DNA of 64,000 bases from CAVSSX01 sp963730735 (lineage in GTDB: Bacteria > Actinomycetota > Acidimicrobiia > Acidimicrobiales > RAAP-2): positions 1,116,001-1,180,000 of the forward strand of contig CAVSSX010000007.1 of NCBI GenBank assembly GCA_963730735.1. The letters run 5' to 3'. The notes beneath the pieces were generated by a model. That model worked only from the letters and a program-made list of their open reading frames with translations. It was not told where the DNA came from and made no database searches. The position numbers were made by a program, and so were the translations under genes. How positions within the stretch are numbered: the first letter of the stretch is position 1; each line of letters starts with the position of its first letter. Shown in pieces: positions 37,828 through 46,309 of the stretch.

Positions 37828-38070
37828 ATGTCACTCGACCCGCTGCTGCTCGAGGTGCTCGCCTGCCCGAGCGACAAGGGCCCGCTCGTGTTCTTCGACG
37901 ACGAGGACCTGCTCTACAACCCCCGCCTGCGTGTGGGCTACCGCATCGACGACGGGATCCCGGTCATGCTGACCGAGGAATCGGTGGCCGTGGACGATCC
38001 CGAGCACGAACGCCTGGTGGCCAAGGCGGCGGCCGACGGCGCCCCCGAGACCGGGCGGCGCGCCGGGTGA
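37828..38070 (+). CDS. Trm112-like (UPF0434) small protein without the zinc cysteines
   Basis: An 80-residue protein with the Trm112/UPF0434 outline: LLEVLACPSDKGPLVFFDDE, LYNPRLRVGYRIDDGIPVML. Standard members have CPxCKGPL plus further cysteines. Here only one Cys is left, so zinc binding is unlikely. A strong ribosome site (GAAGGAGG) precedes ATG 37828. It lies between the mutase and the isomerase, probably in one operon. The family often supports methyltransferases; no partner is visible here. Confidence 0.85.
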   Translation: MSLDPLLLEVLACPSDKGPLVFFDDEDLLYNPRLRVGYRIDDGIPVMLTEESVAVDDPEHERLVAKAAADGAPETGRRAG

Positions 38071-38094
38071 CCCTCGCCCGATGAGGGCCCCCGC

Positions 38095-39144
38095 GTGAGC
38101 GTGCCCCCCTCGCCCCTGCCGGTCGACACCGAGGACATCTGGGCGGCGACGGCCGGGCTGCCCGAGCAGCTCGCCCGGGCGGCCGAGGTCACCCGGTCGC
38201 TCGGGCGACCGATCGACGGCGCCGGCGTGCGCCACGTGGCGGTGGCCGGCATGGGCGGGAGCGGCGTGGCCGGTGACGTCCTCGCCGCCTACTGCGCCCC
38301 CCGGGCCACCGTGCCGGTGACGGTGGTCAAGTCCTACGACCTGCCCCGCTCGGTCGGCCCCGGGACCCTGTTCCTCGCCGTGTCGTTCTCGGGGGACACC
38401 GAGGAGACGGTGGCGGTGACCGAGGCGGCGGCGGCGGCCGGGGCCGAGGTGGTCACGGTGGCCTCGGGCGGGCGCCTGGTGGCCCGGGCCGAGGCCGAGG
38501 GCGGCCTGGTGGTGCCGGTGCCGGCCGACCTGCCCCAACCCCGCACGGCCCTCGGGGCCACGGTGGTCCCGCCCCTCGTCCTGCTGGAGGCGCTGGGGCT
38601 GGTCGAGGGGGTGTCGTCGGGGCTGGCGGCGGCGGTGGCCCAGCTGCAGCGGCGACGCGACCAGCTGTTCTCGGCCGCCTCGCCGGCGGCGGCCCTGGCC
38701 CGACGGATCGGTCGCACCTTCCCCCTGGCCCACGGGGCCGACGGGCTGGCCGCGGTGGCGGCCACCCGGTTCAAGACCCAGGTCAACGAGAACGCCAAGT
38801 CGCCGGCCTTCGTCGGCATCAGCCCGGAGCTCTGCCACAACGAGCTGGCCGGTTGGGGCCAGGACGGCGACGTCACCCGCCAGGTCCTCACCCTGGTGCA
38901 GTTCCGCCTGGCCGACGAGCACCCCCAGATCGCCCGGCGGGCCGAGCTGGTGGCCGAGATCCTCCTCGAGGTCATGGCCGACGTGCTCGAGGTGCGGGCC
39001 GAGGGCGACGGGCCGCTGGCCCAGTTCTTCGACCTGGTCTACCTGGGCGACGCCACGTCGCTGTTCCTGGCGGCGGCCGAGTCGACCGATCCCGGCCCGG
39101 TCCCCATGCTGGCCGACCTCAAGACGGCGCTGCGCACCGTCTGA
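38095..39144 (+). CDS. Bifunctional phosphoglucose/phosphomannose isomerase (SIS domain)
   Basis: A 349-residue isomerase interconverting fructose-6-P with glucose-6-P and mannose-6-P. Two SIS halves are visible. The first has VAVAGMGGSGVAGDVLAAY and FLAVSFSGDTEETV. The second has RFKTQVNENAKSPAFVGISP and ELCHNELAGW, where the Glu and His of NENAKSP and CHNE are catalytic in this family. The start is GTG 38095. Following phosphomannomutase and the Trm112-like gene, it provides the first step of mannose activation. Confidence 0.88.
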   Translation: MSVPPSPLPVDTEDIWAATAGLPEQLARAAEVTRSLGRPIDGAGVRHVAVAGMGGSGVAGDVLAAYCAPRATVPVTVVKSYDLPRSVGPGTLFLAVSFSGDTEETVAVTEAAAAAGAEVVTVASGGRLVARAEAEGGLVVPVPADLPQPRTALGATVVPPLVLLEALGLVEGVSSGLAAAVAQLQRRRDQLFSAASPAAALARRIGRTFPLAHGADGLAAVAATRFKTQVNENAKSPAFVGISPELCHNELAGWGQDGDVTRQVLTLVQFRLADEHPQIARRAELVAEILLEVMADVLEVRAEGDGPLAQFFDLVYLGDATSLFLAAAESTDPGPVPMLADLKTALRTV

Positions 39145-39184
39145 AGGTTCCGTGGCGAACGCCGCCGATCGCCGGCAGCGTCGC

Positions 39185-40390
39185 TCAGCTCAGGCGCTCG
39201 ACCACCATGGCCATGCCCTGGCCACCGCCCACGCACATCGACTCGAGGCCGAGCGTCTTGTCGCCGTCCTCCAGCCCGTTCAGCAGCGTGGTCATGATGC
39301 GGGCGCCGGTCTGACCGAACGGGTGTCCGAGGGCGATGGCACCGCCGTGGATGTTCAGCTTGTCCCAGCCGATGCCGAGGTGCCGGGCCGAGGGGATCAC
39401 CTGGGCGGCGAAGGCCTCGTTGATCTCGACCAGGTCGATGTCGTCGATGGTCAGGTTGGCCCGCTTCAGCGCCTGGCGGATCGCCTCCACCGGGCCGAGG
39501 CCCATGATCTCGGGGTTGAGGCCGGTGACGCCGCTGGCCACGATGCGGGCCAGCGGCGTGATGCCCAGCTCCCGGGCCCGGGTGTCGCTCATGACCACCA
39601 CGGCCGCCGCCCCGTCGTTCAGGGGGCAGGCGTTGCCGGCGGTCACGGTGCCGCCCTCCCGGAACACCGGCCGCAGGCCGGCCAGGCCCTCGAGGGTCGT
39701 CCCGGCCCGGGGTCCGTCGTCCTTGGTCACCACCGTGCCGTCGGGCGTGGTCACCGGGATGATCTCCCGCTCGAAGAAGCCGTTCTCCTGTGAGGCCACC
39801 GCCCGGGTCTGGGACAAGAGGGCGAACTCGTCCATCTCCTGGCGGGTGACGCCCTCGTACTCGGCGACGTTCTCGGCCGTCTGGCCCATGGCGATGTACA
39901 CGTCGGGCAGGCCGGGCTGGGGCGTCCAGGGCTCGCCGACGGCCGGCGTCCGGGCCACCGTGCGGGCCTCGGCGTCGGCGAAGAGCGGGTTGTGGGGGCC
40001 GACGTCGGCCGCCCCGTTCTTGAAGCGGCTGACCGCCTCGACGCCGGCGGCCACGAACACGTCGCCCTCGCCGGCCCGGATGGCGTGGGCGGCCATCCGG
40101 ATGGCCTGGAGCGACGACGAGCAGTACCGGTTGATGGTGACGCCGGGCACGTCGGGCAGGCCCGAGAGCAGGGCCACCACGCGGGCCATGTTGTAGCCGG
40201 CCTCACCGGCCGGCTGGGCGTTGCCCAGGATGAGGTCCTCGACCGTGTTGGGGTCGAGCGAGGGGAGCTTCTCGAGCACCTTGGTGACGGCCAGGGCGGC
40301 CAAATCGTCGGGCCGGCACTCGACCAGCGAGCCCTTGTTGGCCCGGCCAATGGGGGTGCGTCCGGTGGCGACGATGACGGCTTCGGGCAT
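39185..40390 (-). CDS. Acetyl-CoA C-acyltransferase (thiolase)
   Basis: A 401-residue degradative-type thiolase releasing acetyl- or propionyl-CoA in the last step of beta-oxidation. The acyl-accepting Cys is in TINRYCSSSLQAI (about residue 89). EINEAFAAQ and IALGHPFGQTGAR (catalytic His) follow, and the second Cys is in LESMCVGGGQGMA. The ATG at 40390 has ribosome site GAGGAG; the 13-residue upstream extension is not needed. It is divergent from the acyl-CoA dehydrogenase pair over a 295-nt gap with a palindrome. It resembles FadA5/FadA6-type enzymes but cannot be assigned to a substrate. Confidence 0.92.
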   Translation of the reverse strand: MPEAVIVATGRTPIGRANKGSLVECRPDDLAALAVTKVLEKLPSLDPNTVEDLILGNAQPAGEAGYNMARVVALLSGLPDVPGVTINRYCSSSLQAIRMAAHAIRAGEGDVFVAAGVEAVSRFKNGAADVGPHNPLFADAEARTVARTPAVGEPWTPQPGLPDVYIAMGQTAENVAEYEGVTRQEMDEFALLSQTRAVASQENGFFEREIIPVTTPDGTVVTKDDGPRAGTTLEGLAGLRPVFREGGTVTAGNACPLNDGAAAVVVMSDTRARELGITPLARIVASGVTGLNPEIMGLGPVEAIRQALKRANLTIDDIDLVEINEAFAAQVIPSARHLGIGWDKLNIHGGAIALGHPFGQTGARIMTTLLNGLEDGDKTLGLESMCVGGGQGMAMVVERLS

Positions 40391-40503
40391 GTTCAGCTCC
40401 TCGAATCGGGGACCGACCCCGCCGGCCACGGCCGGGAAGCGGGTCCGTCACTGCTCAGTTCCTACCGGTGGTACGTGGTCGGGCTCTTGCGTGGTCGGGA
40501 CTT

Positions 40504-40519
40504 GTTACTACTCGGTAAC
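40504..40519. promoter_or_regulatory. Inverted repeat in the thiolase/acyl-CoA dehydrogenase divergent promoter region
   Basis: GTTAC (40504-40508) and GTAAC (40515-40519) flank six bases, TACTCG. The surrounding stretch 40498-40526 is the most AT-rich part of the 295-nt gap at 40391-40685. The rest of that gap shows no gene. The position between two beta-oxidation transcription units fits the operator of a TetR- or GntR-type lipid regulator, none of which is encoded next to it. Confidence 0.45.
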
Positions 40520-40685
40520 TAGTGTAGCCCGAACCCATCGTACGGGCGCCGGTGGTCCGCGTCGACCGACCGGGGCCACCTGCTGGCCCGTCCCCGGGGG
40601 TCTCTGTAACGTGTTCTACGACGGTGACCAGGCCGGGTGACCGACCCGGCGGCCGGCGGGCGACCGGGTGCCGAGGAGGGGTGGC

Positions 40686-41861
40686 ATGGAGATCGGGTAC
40701 ACCGAGGAACAGGCGGCGCTGCGCCAGGAGCTCCGGTCCTACTACGCCAACCTCCTCACCCCCGAGGTCGAGGAGGCCCTGTCGGCGGCCCACGGCATCG
40801 GGCCGACGGTGCGCCGGATCGTGGCCAAGATGGCCCGGGACGGCTGGCTGGGCATCGGCTGGCCGACCGAGTACGGGGGCCAGGGTCGCTCGGCCATCGA
40901 GCAGTTCATCTTCTTCGACGAGTCCATGCGGTGCGGTGCCCCGGTGCCCATGCTCACCATCAACACGGTCGGTCCGACGCTGATGGATTTCGGCACCGAG
41001 GAGCAGAAGGCCTTCTTCCTGCCCAAGATCCTGGCCGGGGAGATCTTCTTCTGCGTCGGCTACACCGAGCCGGGGGCCGGCACCGACCTGGCGTCGCTGA
41101 CCACCCGGGCGGTGCGCGACGGCGACGAGTACGTGATCAACGGTTCGAAGATCTACACCAGCCTGGCCGGCGACGCCGACTACGTGTGGCTGGCCACCCG
41201 GACCGACCCCGACGTGGCCAAGCACAAGGGGATCTCGATCTTCGCCGTGCCCATGGACACGCCGGGCATCCGGGTCGTGCCCATGCGCCTGTTGGGCGAC
41301 CACAACATCAACTACACCTTCTACGAGGACGTGCGGGTGCCGGCCTCGGCCCTCATCGGGGGCGAGAACCGGGGCTGGACGCTGATCACCAGCCAGCTCA
41401 ACCACGAGCGGGTGACGCTGTGCTCGCCGGGGATCGTCGACCGGGTCCTGACCGGCACCCGGGCCTGGGCCCAGCAGACGAAGCTGCCGGACGGCCGGCG
41501 GGTCATCGACCAGGAGTGGGTGCAGGAGCACCTGGCCCGGGTGCACGCCGAGCTCGAGTACCTCCGCCTGATCAACTGGAAGGTGGCCTGGCAGGCCACG
41601 CAGGGGACGCTCGACGTCGCCGACGCCTCGTCGATCAAGGTGTTCGGGACCGAGTTCTACCTGCGGGCCTTCCGGCTGCTGCTCGAGGTCATCGGCCAGG
41701 CCGGGTACCTGACCCGGGGCTCGCCCGGGGCGGTGCTGGCCGGCCGGCTCGAGATGTACGCCCGCTCGATGGTCATCCTCACCTTCGGCGGCGGGACCAA
41801 CGAGATCCAGCGCGATCTCATCGCCATCTTCGGCCTGGGCCTGCCCCGGTCGCTGCGGTAG
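40686..41861 (+). CDS. Acyl-CoA dehydrogenase (first of an adjacent pair)
   Basis: A 391-residue flavoprotein of the FadE family that oxidises an acyl-CoA to an enoyl-CoA. The N-terminal helical domain begins MEIGYTEEQAALRQELRSYY. The flavin/substrate region has CVGYTEPGAGTDLASLTTRA and YVINGSKIYTSLAGDADYVW. The C-terminal domain has FGGGTNEIQRDLIAIFGLGL. It does not show an obvious catalytic Glu at the expected place. That fits one subunit of a heteromeric enzyme such as the ChsE-type steroid side-chain dehydrogenases. ATG 40686 has ribosome site GAGGAGG. It is 25 nt upstream of the second dehydrogenase. Confidence 0.9.
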   Translation: MEIGYTEEQAALRQELRSYYANLLTPEVEEALSAAHGIGPTVRRIVAKMARDGWLGIGWPTEYGGQGRSAIEQFIFFDESMRCGAPVPMLTINTVGPTLMDFGTEEQKAFFLPKILAGEIFFCVGYTEPGAGTDLASLTTRAVRDGDEYVINGSKIYTSLAGDADYVWLATRTDPDVAKHKGISIFAVPMDTPGIRVVPMRLLGDHNINYTFYEDVRVPASALIGGENRGWTLITSQLNHERVTLCSPGIVDRVLTGTRAWAQQTKLPDGRRVIDQEWVQEHLARVHAELEYLRLINWKVAWQATQGTLDVADASSIKVFGTEFYLRAFRLLLEVIGQAGYLTRGSPGAVLAGRLEMYARSMVILTFGGGTNEIQRDLIAIFGLGLPRSLR

Positions 41862-41886
41862 GGCTCGGGATCGGGACGGAGGCAGC

Positions 41887-43050
41887 GTGGACTTCACCTA
41901 CAACGAGGAGCAGGAGGCCGTCCGGGGGCTGGCCGATCGACTGTTCGACGAGCTGGCCACCCACGAGCGGTGCCGGGAGGTCGAGCTGGCGGCGACCGAG
42001 AGCGGACCGTTCGACGATCGGCTCTGGGCCGAGCTGGCCTCGGCCGGCCTGCTCGGCATCGGACTCGGGGAGGACGTCGGCGGGGCCGGGCTCGACTTCG
42101 TCGCCGAGTCCCTGGTGCTCGAGGCGGCCGGCCGGACCGCCGCCTACGTGCCGGTGCTCGAGACCATGGTGGCCGGGGCCGGGACGATCGAGCGCTTCGG
42201 GACCGAGGACCAGCGCCGGCGGTGGCTGCCCGGCGTGGTGGCCGGCGAGCTGGTGGTCACGGCCGCCCTGGTCGAGCTGGTGGGCGAGCTGGTGGTGCCC
42301 GGTGGGGCGGCACCGACGGCCGTCGCCGCCAGCCTGGCCGGCGGGGGGTGGCGTCTCGACGGGGTGAAGGCCTGCGTGCCCTCGGGGCTGCGGGCCGACC
42401 TGTTCCTGGTCCCGGCGACCCGGCTGGGGCCGTCGGGGCCCGAGCACCTCGGTGTCTTCCTGGTCGAGGCGGGCACGGCCGGGCTCACCCGGGTGCCCCA
42501 GCCCACCACCACCGGTCGACCCGAGGCGATCCTCGAGCTCGCCGGGGTCGAGGTGCCCCCCGACGCCCTCCTCGGGGGACCGGGGGCCGACGGGGCCGAG
42601 ATCATCGCCGACGTGACCGAGCGGGTGGTGGCCGGCCTGTGCATCCTCGAGGCCGGGGTCTGTGCGGCGGCCCTGGCCCTCACCGCGGCGTACACGAAGG
42701 AGCGCGAGCAGTTCGGCAAGCCGATCGCCACCTTCCAGGCGGTGGGGCAGCGGGCGGGCGACGCCTACGTGGACACCGAGGCCATCCACCTGACGGCCTG
42801 GCAGGCCGCCTGGCGACTGTCGACGGGCCTGCCGGCGACCGCCGAGGTGGCGGTGGCCAAGTTCTGGGCGGCCGACGGCGGCCAGCGGGTGGTCCACGCC
42901 GCCACCCACCTGCACGGCGGGGTGGGCGTCGACCGGGAGTACCCGCTCCACCGCTTCTTCCTGCTGACCCGGCAGATCGAGCTCACGCTCGGCGGGGCCC
43001 GCGACAGCTTGGCCCGGCTGGGCCGGCTGCTGGCCGACGAGCCCGCCTGA
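41887..43050 (+). CDS. Acyl-CoA dehydrogenase (second of the pair)
   Basis: A 387-residue FadE-family protein starting GTG 41887 (DFTYNEEQEAVRGLADRLFD). The middle domain is degenerate (VPSGLRADLFLVPAT instead of a clear flavin motif). The C-terminal helical domain is good: YTKEREQFGKPIATFQAVGQ, VAVAKFWAADGGQRVVHAAT, HLHGGVGVDREYPLHRFF. Adjacent unequal FadE pairs commonly form alpha2-beta2 dehydrogenases in steroid and CoA-ester catabolism, which I infer here. Its stop is 27 nt from the stop of the convergent oxidoreductase gene. Confidence 0.88.
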   Translation: MDFTYNEEQEAVRGLADRLFDELATHERCREVELAATESGPFDDRLWAELASAGLLGIGLGEDVGGAGLDFVAESLVLEAAGRTAAYVPVLETMVAGAGTIERFGTEDQRRRWLPGVVAGELVVTAALVELVGELVVPGGAAPTAVAASLAGGGWRLDGVKACVPSGLRADLFLVPATRLGPSGPEHLGVFLVEAGTAGLTRVPQPTTTGRPEAILELAGVEVPPDALLGGPGADGAEIIADVTERVVAGLCILEAGVCAAALALTAAYTKEREQFGKPIATFQAVGQRAGDAYVDTEAIHLTAWQAAWRLSTGLPATAEVAVAKFWAADGGQRVVHAATHLHGGVGVDREYPLHRFFLLTRQIELTLGGARDSLARLGRLLADEPA

Positions 43051-43077
43051 GCGGTCGCGCCGGCCGAGGGGGCGGGC

Positions 43078-44112
43078 TCAGCCCACCAGCTCGGCCATCG
43101 TCCGCAGGGTCGCCACGCTGCCGTTCACCAAGAGGGTGGTGGCGCAGGACTCCCGCCAGCCCTCGAGGTCGTCGCGGACCTTGTCCCTCGGGCCGATGAG
43201 GGCCGTGTCCTCGACCATGGCCGTGGTCACCGCCGCCACCGCCTCGTCCCGCCGCCCGTCGAGGTAGAGGGCCTGGATGCGGGTGGCCTCGGCCTCGTAG
43301 CCCATGCGGGCGAACACGTCGAAGTGGAAGTTCGCCTCCTTGGCCCCCATGCCCCCGATGTAGAGGGCCAACGACGGCCGGATGCGGTCGGCCGCCCGCT
43401 CGAGGTCGTCGTCGAGGACGACGGGGGCGAAGGCCAGGACCTCGAAGTCCGCCGCGCTCCGTCGGGCGCCCGGCCGGGCGAAGCCCTCGGCCAGCGAGGA
43501 CTCGAAGGCGGCCATGGCCCGGGGCGAGAAGAAGATCGGGAACCAGCCGTCGGCGATCTCGGCCGCCAGGGCCACGTTCCTCGGCCCCTCGGCCCCGAGG
43601 ATGATCGGGATGTCGGGCCGCAGCGGATGGACGATGGGCTTCAAGGGTTTGCCCAGCCCGCTCCCGCCGGGGAAGGGGAGCGGGTAGTGCGGGCCGTCGT
43701 TGACCACGGGTCCGCGACGGGCGGCGACCTGTCGGACGATGTCGACGTACTCGCGGGTGCGGGCCAGCGGCTTCGGGAAGGGCTGGCCGTACCAGCCCTC
43801 CACGACCTGGGGGCCCGAGACCCCGAGGCCGAGCACGAACCGGCCGCCCGAGAGGTGGTCCATGGTGATCGCCGCCATCCCGGTGGCCGTCGGGGTGCGG
43901 GCCGACAGCTGGCAGAGGGCGGTGCCGAGGCGCAGGCGCGACGTGCGCGCCCCCCACCAGGCGAGCGGCGTCAGGGCGTCGGAGCCGTAGGACTCGGCCG
44001 TCCACACCGAGTCGTAGCCCAGCCGCTCGGCCTCGTCGATGAGCTCGGTGGCCCCGGCCGGCGGGCCCGAGCCCCAGTACCCGAGCTGGAGACCGATCTT
44101 GAGTTGCGACAT
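43078..44112 (-). CDS. LLM-class F420-dependent oxidoreductase
   Basis: A 344-residue TIM-barrel enzyme of the luciferase-like monooxygenase family, in the branch that uses reduced F420. It has QLGYWGSGPPAGATELIDEA, the YDSVWTAESYGSDALTPLAW block, LGTALCQLSARTPTATGMAA and LGLGVSGPQVVEGWYGQPFP, all usual F420-type signatures. ATG 44112 is favoured because AAGGAGG lies 6 nt upstream. F420 use is supported by the cofE gene at 18 kb. The substrate is unknown; similar mycobacterial enzymes act on lipids and xenobiotics. Confidence 0.88.
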   Translation of the reverse strand: MSQLKIGLQLGYWGSGPPAGATELIDEAERLGYDSVWTAESYGSDALTPLAWWGARTSRLRLGTALCQLSARTPTATGMAAITMDHLSGGRFVLGLGVSGPQVVEGWYGQPFPKPLARTREYVDIVRQVAARRGPVVNDGPHYPLPFPGGSGLGKPLKPIVHPLRPDIPIILGAEGPRNVALAAEIADGWFPIFFSPRAMAAFESSLAEGFARPGARRSAADFEVLAFAPVVLDDDLERAADRIRPSLALYIGGMGAKEANFHFDVFARMGYEAEATRIQALYLDGRRDEAVAAVTTAMVEDTALIGPRDKVRDDLEGWRESCATTLLVNGSVATLRTMAELVG

Positions 44113-44324
44113 GCAGGCCTCCTTGCCCCACGGTGACGTCCCGCAGCGTGCCACGATTCGGTCGCCCCGCGTCGTTGGCGGCCCTCGACCGGCGGGTCAC
44201 GCCCGCGTTCTCGAGCCGCGTGGCCCGCCGCGGCCCGGCTGACCCCGAAGACGAAAACGCGGCATCGACCACTAGCGTCTCGCCCCATGCGGGGAGGAGA
44301 CGGGTCGCCACGCCCGACGAGACG

Positions 44325-45338
44325 ATGACGGAGACCAACCGACGCTGGGTGCTGGCCGAGCGCCCGAGCGGCCCGATCGATGAGCGGACGCTCCGCCTCG
44401 AGACGTCACCGGCGCCCGAGCCCGGCCCCGGGGAGGCGCTGGTCCGCGTCCGGGGGCTCTCGATCGACCCGACCATCCGCACCTGGATGAACGATGCCCC
44501 CGGCTACGTCCCCCCGATCGCCCTGGGCGAGGTCGTGCGGAGCATCGGCATCGGCGAGGTCGTGGCCACCCGGAGCGACCGCTACACGGTGGGTGACCTG
44601 GTGTTCGGGACCACCGGGTGGCAGGACTTCGTCCTGGCCGGCGACGGGCTGTCGGCGATGACCCCGGTGCCGGCCGACCTGCCCCTGCCGATGGTGCTCA
44701 ATGTGTTCGGCGTGACCGGGATGACCGCCTACTTCGGGCTCCTCGAGGTGGGCGACCTCCGCCAGGACGACGTGGTCGTGGTCTCGGGGGCCGCCGGGGC
44801 GACGGGGTCGCTCGTGGGCCAGATCGCCAAGCGTCGCGGCGCCGCCAAGGTGGTCGGCCTGGCCGGTACGGCGGAGAAGTGCCGGTGGATCGTGGACGAG
44901 CTCGGGTTCGACGCCGCCGTCAACTACCGCGACGAGCCGGTGGGCCGGCGGCTCCACGAGCTGTGCCCGGCCGGCATCGACCTGTACTTCGACAACGTCG
45001 GTGGCGACATCCTCAACACCTGCCTCGGGCAGCTCGCCCTCCGGGGCCGGGTCGTGCTCTGCGGGGCCATCGCCGGCTACAACGCCGAGGCCCTGCCGTC
45101 GGGACCGGCCAACTACCTCAACCTGATCCCCCAGCGGGGCCGCATGGAGGGGTTCATCATCATCGACTACATCCCCCGCTTCGCCGAGGCCCAGGCGGTG
45201 CTCGCCGAGTGGCTGGCCCGGGGCGAGCTCCAGCACGCCGAACACGTGGTCGTCGGGTTGGAGCGGGCCCCCGAGGCGCTCAACCTCCTGTTCACCGGGG
45301 GCAACCTCGGCAAAGTCGTCGTCGAGGTGAGCAAGTGA
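44325..45338 (+). CDS. NADPH-dependent MDR oxidoreductase (enone/prostaglandin reductase type)
   Basis: A 337-residue zinc-independent medium-chain reductase that reduces enones or related double bonds. It starts ETNRRWVLAERPSGPIDERT. LSIDPTIRTWMNDAPGYVPP and IALGEVVRS are typical of the leukotriene B4/prostaglandin reductase branch. The nucleotide site is VVSGAAGATGSLVGQIAKRR, and VNYRDEP and YFDNVGGDILN follow. ATG 44325 is chosen because the sequence ahead of it has no homology-like features, although its ribosome site is weak. The stop overlaps the GTG of the lipase gene. Confidence 0.88.
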   Translation: MTETNRRWVLAERPSGPIDERTLRLETSPAPEPGPGEALVRVRGLSIDPTIRTWMNDAPGYVPPIALGEVVRSIGIGEVVATRSDRYTVGDLVFGTTGWQDFVLAGDGLSAMTPVPADLPLPMVLNVFGVTGMTAYFGLLEVGDLRQDDVVVVSGAAGATGSLVGQIAKRRGAAKVVGLAGTAEKCRWIVDELGFDAAVNYRDEPVGRRLHELCPAGIDLYFDNVGGDILNTCLGQLALRGRVVLCGAIAGYNAEALPSGPANYLNLIPQRGRMEGFIIIDYIPRFAEAQAVLAEWLARGELQHAEHVVVGLERAPEALNLLFTGGNLGKVVVEVSK

Positions 45339-46234
45339 GGGGCGGCCGGCTGGTGCGATGGGCGTCGGTGACGGCGGCCCTCCTCGGTCTCGTGGTCGTC
45401 CCGATCGGCGCGACCCAGGTGGCGGGGGCGGCCACGCCGGTCGGCTACGTCGCCCTGGGCGACTCGTACACGGCCGGCCCGTACATCCCTCAGCAACTGG
45501 GCGACCCGGCCGGCTGCCTGCGGTCGGACCAGAACTACCCCCACCTGGTCGCCCAGGCCCTCGGCCTGTCCCTGACCGACGACAGCTGCAGCGGCGCCAC
45601 CACCGCCAACATGGCCGGGTCCCAGTCGGTCCAGGGCGGCACCAACCCGCCGCAGTTCGCCGGGCTCACGCCGACCACGTCGGTCGTGTCGATCGGTATC
45701 GGGGGCGATGACATCGGATACGGCAGCATCCTCAACAACTGCCTGGCCTTGACCCCGTTCGGGCCGACCAAGGTGGGGCGGACCTGCCAGTCCTACTACG
45801 ACGCCAACGGCCAGGATCAGCTGGCGGCGGCCATCCAGGCGACGTCGCCCAAGGTGGCCGCAGTGCTCCAGGGCATCCATCGGCGGTCGCCCCAGGCGAC
45901 GGTGGTGCTCGTCGGCTACCCGGATCTGCTCCCGCCCACCGGATCGGGGTGCTGGCCCAGGATGCCGCTCACCCGGAGCGACGTGGCCTACCTGCGGTCC
46001 ACCGAGACCGCGTTGAACCAGATGTTGGCCAGCGTGGCGGCGGCCAACGGCGCCACCTTCGTGTCCACGGCCACCCAGAGTGCCCCGTACACCACGTGTG
46101 CTTCCCGATCGACTCGGTGGGTCGAGCCGCTGGTCCCCACGAACTGGGCCGCCCCGGTCCACCCGAACGCCCGGGGCGAGGCGGGCATGGCGGCCGTGGT
46201 GGCACAGGCATTGCAGCAACTCGGCGTGGCCTGA
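45335..46234 (+). CDS. Secreted SGNH/GDSL-family lipase or esterase
   Basis: A 299-residue exported hydrolase. The signal peptide RWASVTAALLGLVVVPIGAT ends near VAGAA. Block I is YVALGDSYTAGPYIP with the catalytic Ser at about residue 48. The second block is DDSCSGATTANM. The third reads SIGIGGDDIGYG, with Asp where GGND is usual. Block V is APVHPNARGEAG with the catalytic His. Six cysteines could form three disulfides, as in Streptomyces enzymes. GTG 45335 overlaps the reductase stop (GTGA). Confidence 0.88.
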   Translation: MRGGRLVRWASVTAALLGLVVVPIGATQVAGAATPVGYVALGDSYTAGPYIPQQLGDPAGCLRSDQNYPHLVAQALGLSLTDDSCSGATTANMAGSQSVQGGTNPPQFAGLTPTTSVVSIGIGGDDIGYGSILNNCLALTPFGPTKVGRTCQSYYDANGQDQLAAAIQATSPKVAAVLQGIHRRSPQATVVLVGYPDLLPPTGSGCWPRMPLTRSDVAYLRSTETALNQMLASVAAANGATFVSTATQSAPYTTCASRSTRWVEPLVPTNWAAPVHPNARGEAGMAAVVAQALQQLGVA

Positions 46235-46309
46235 GACGGCCCGGCGGGCTTGCAACAGTTCTTATCCTGAGCACACGGAACGCACAGCTTTCGTCGGCAC
46301 ACTGTTGCC

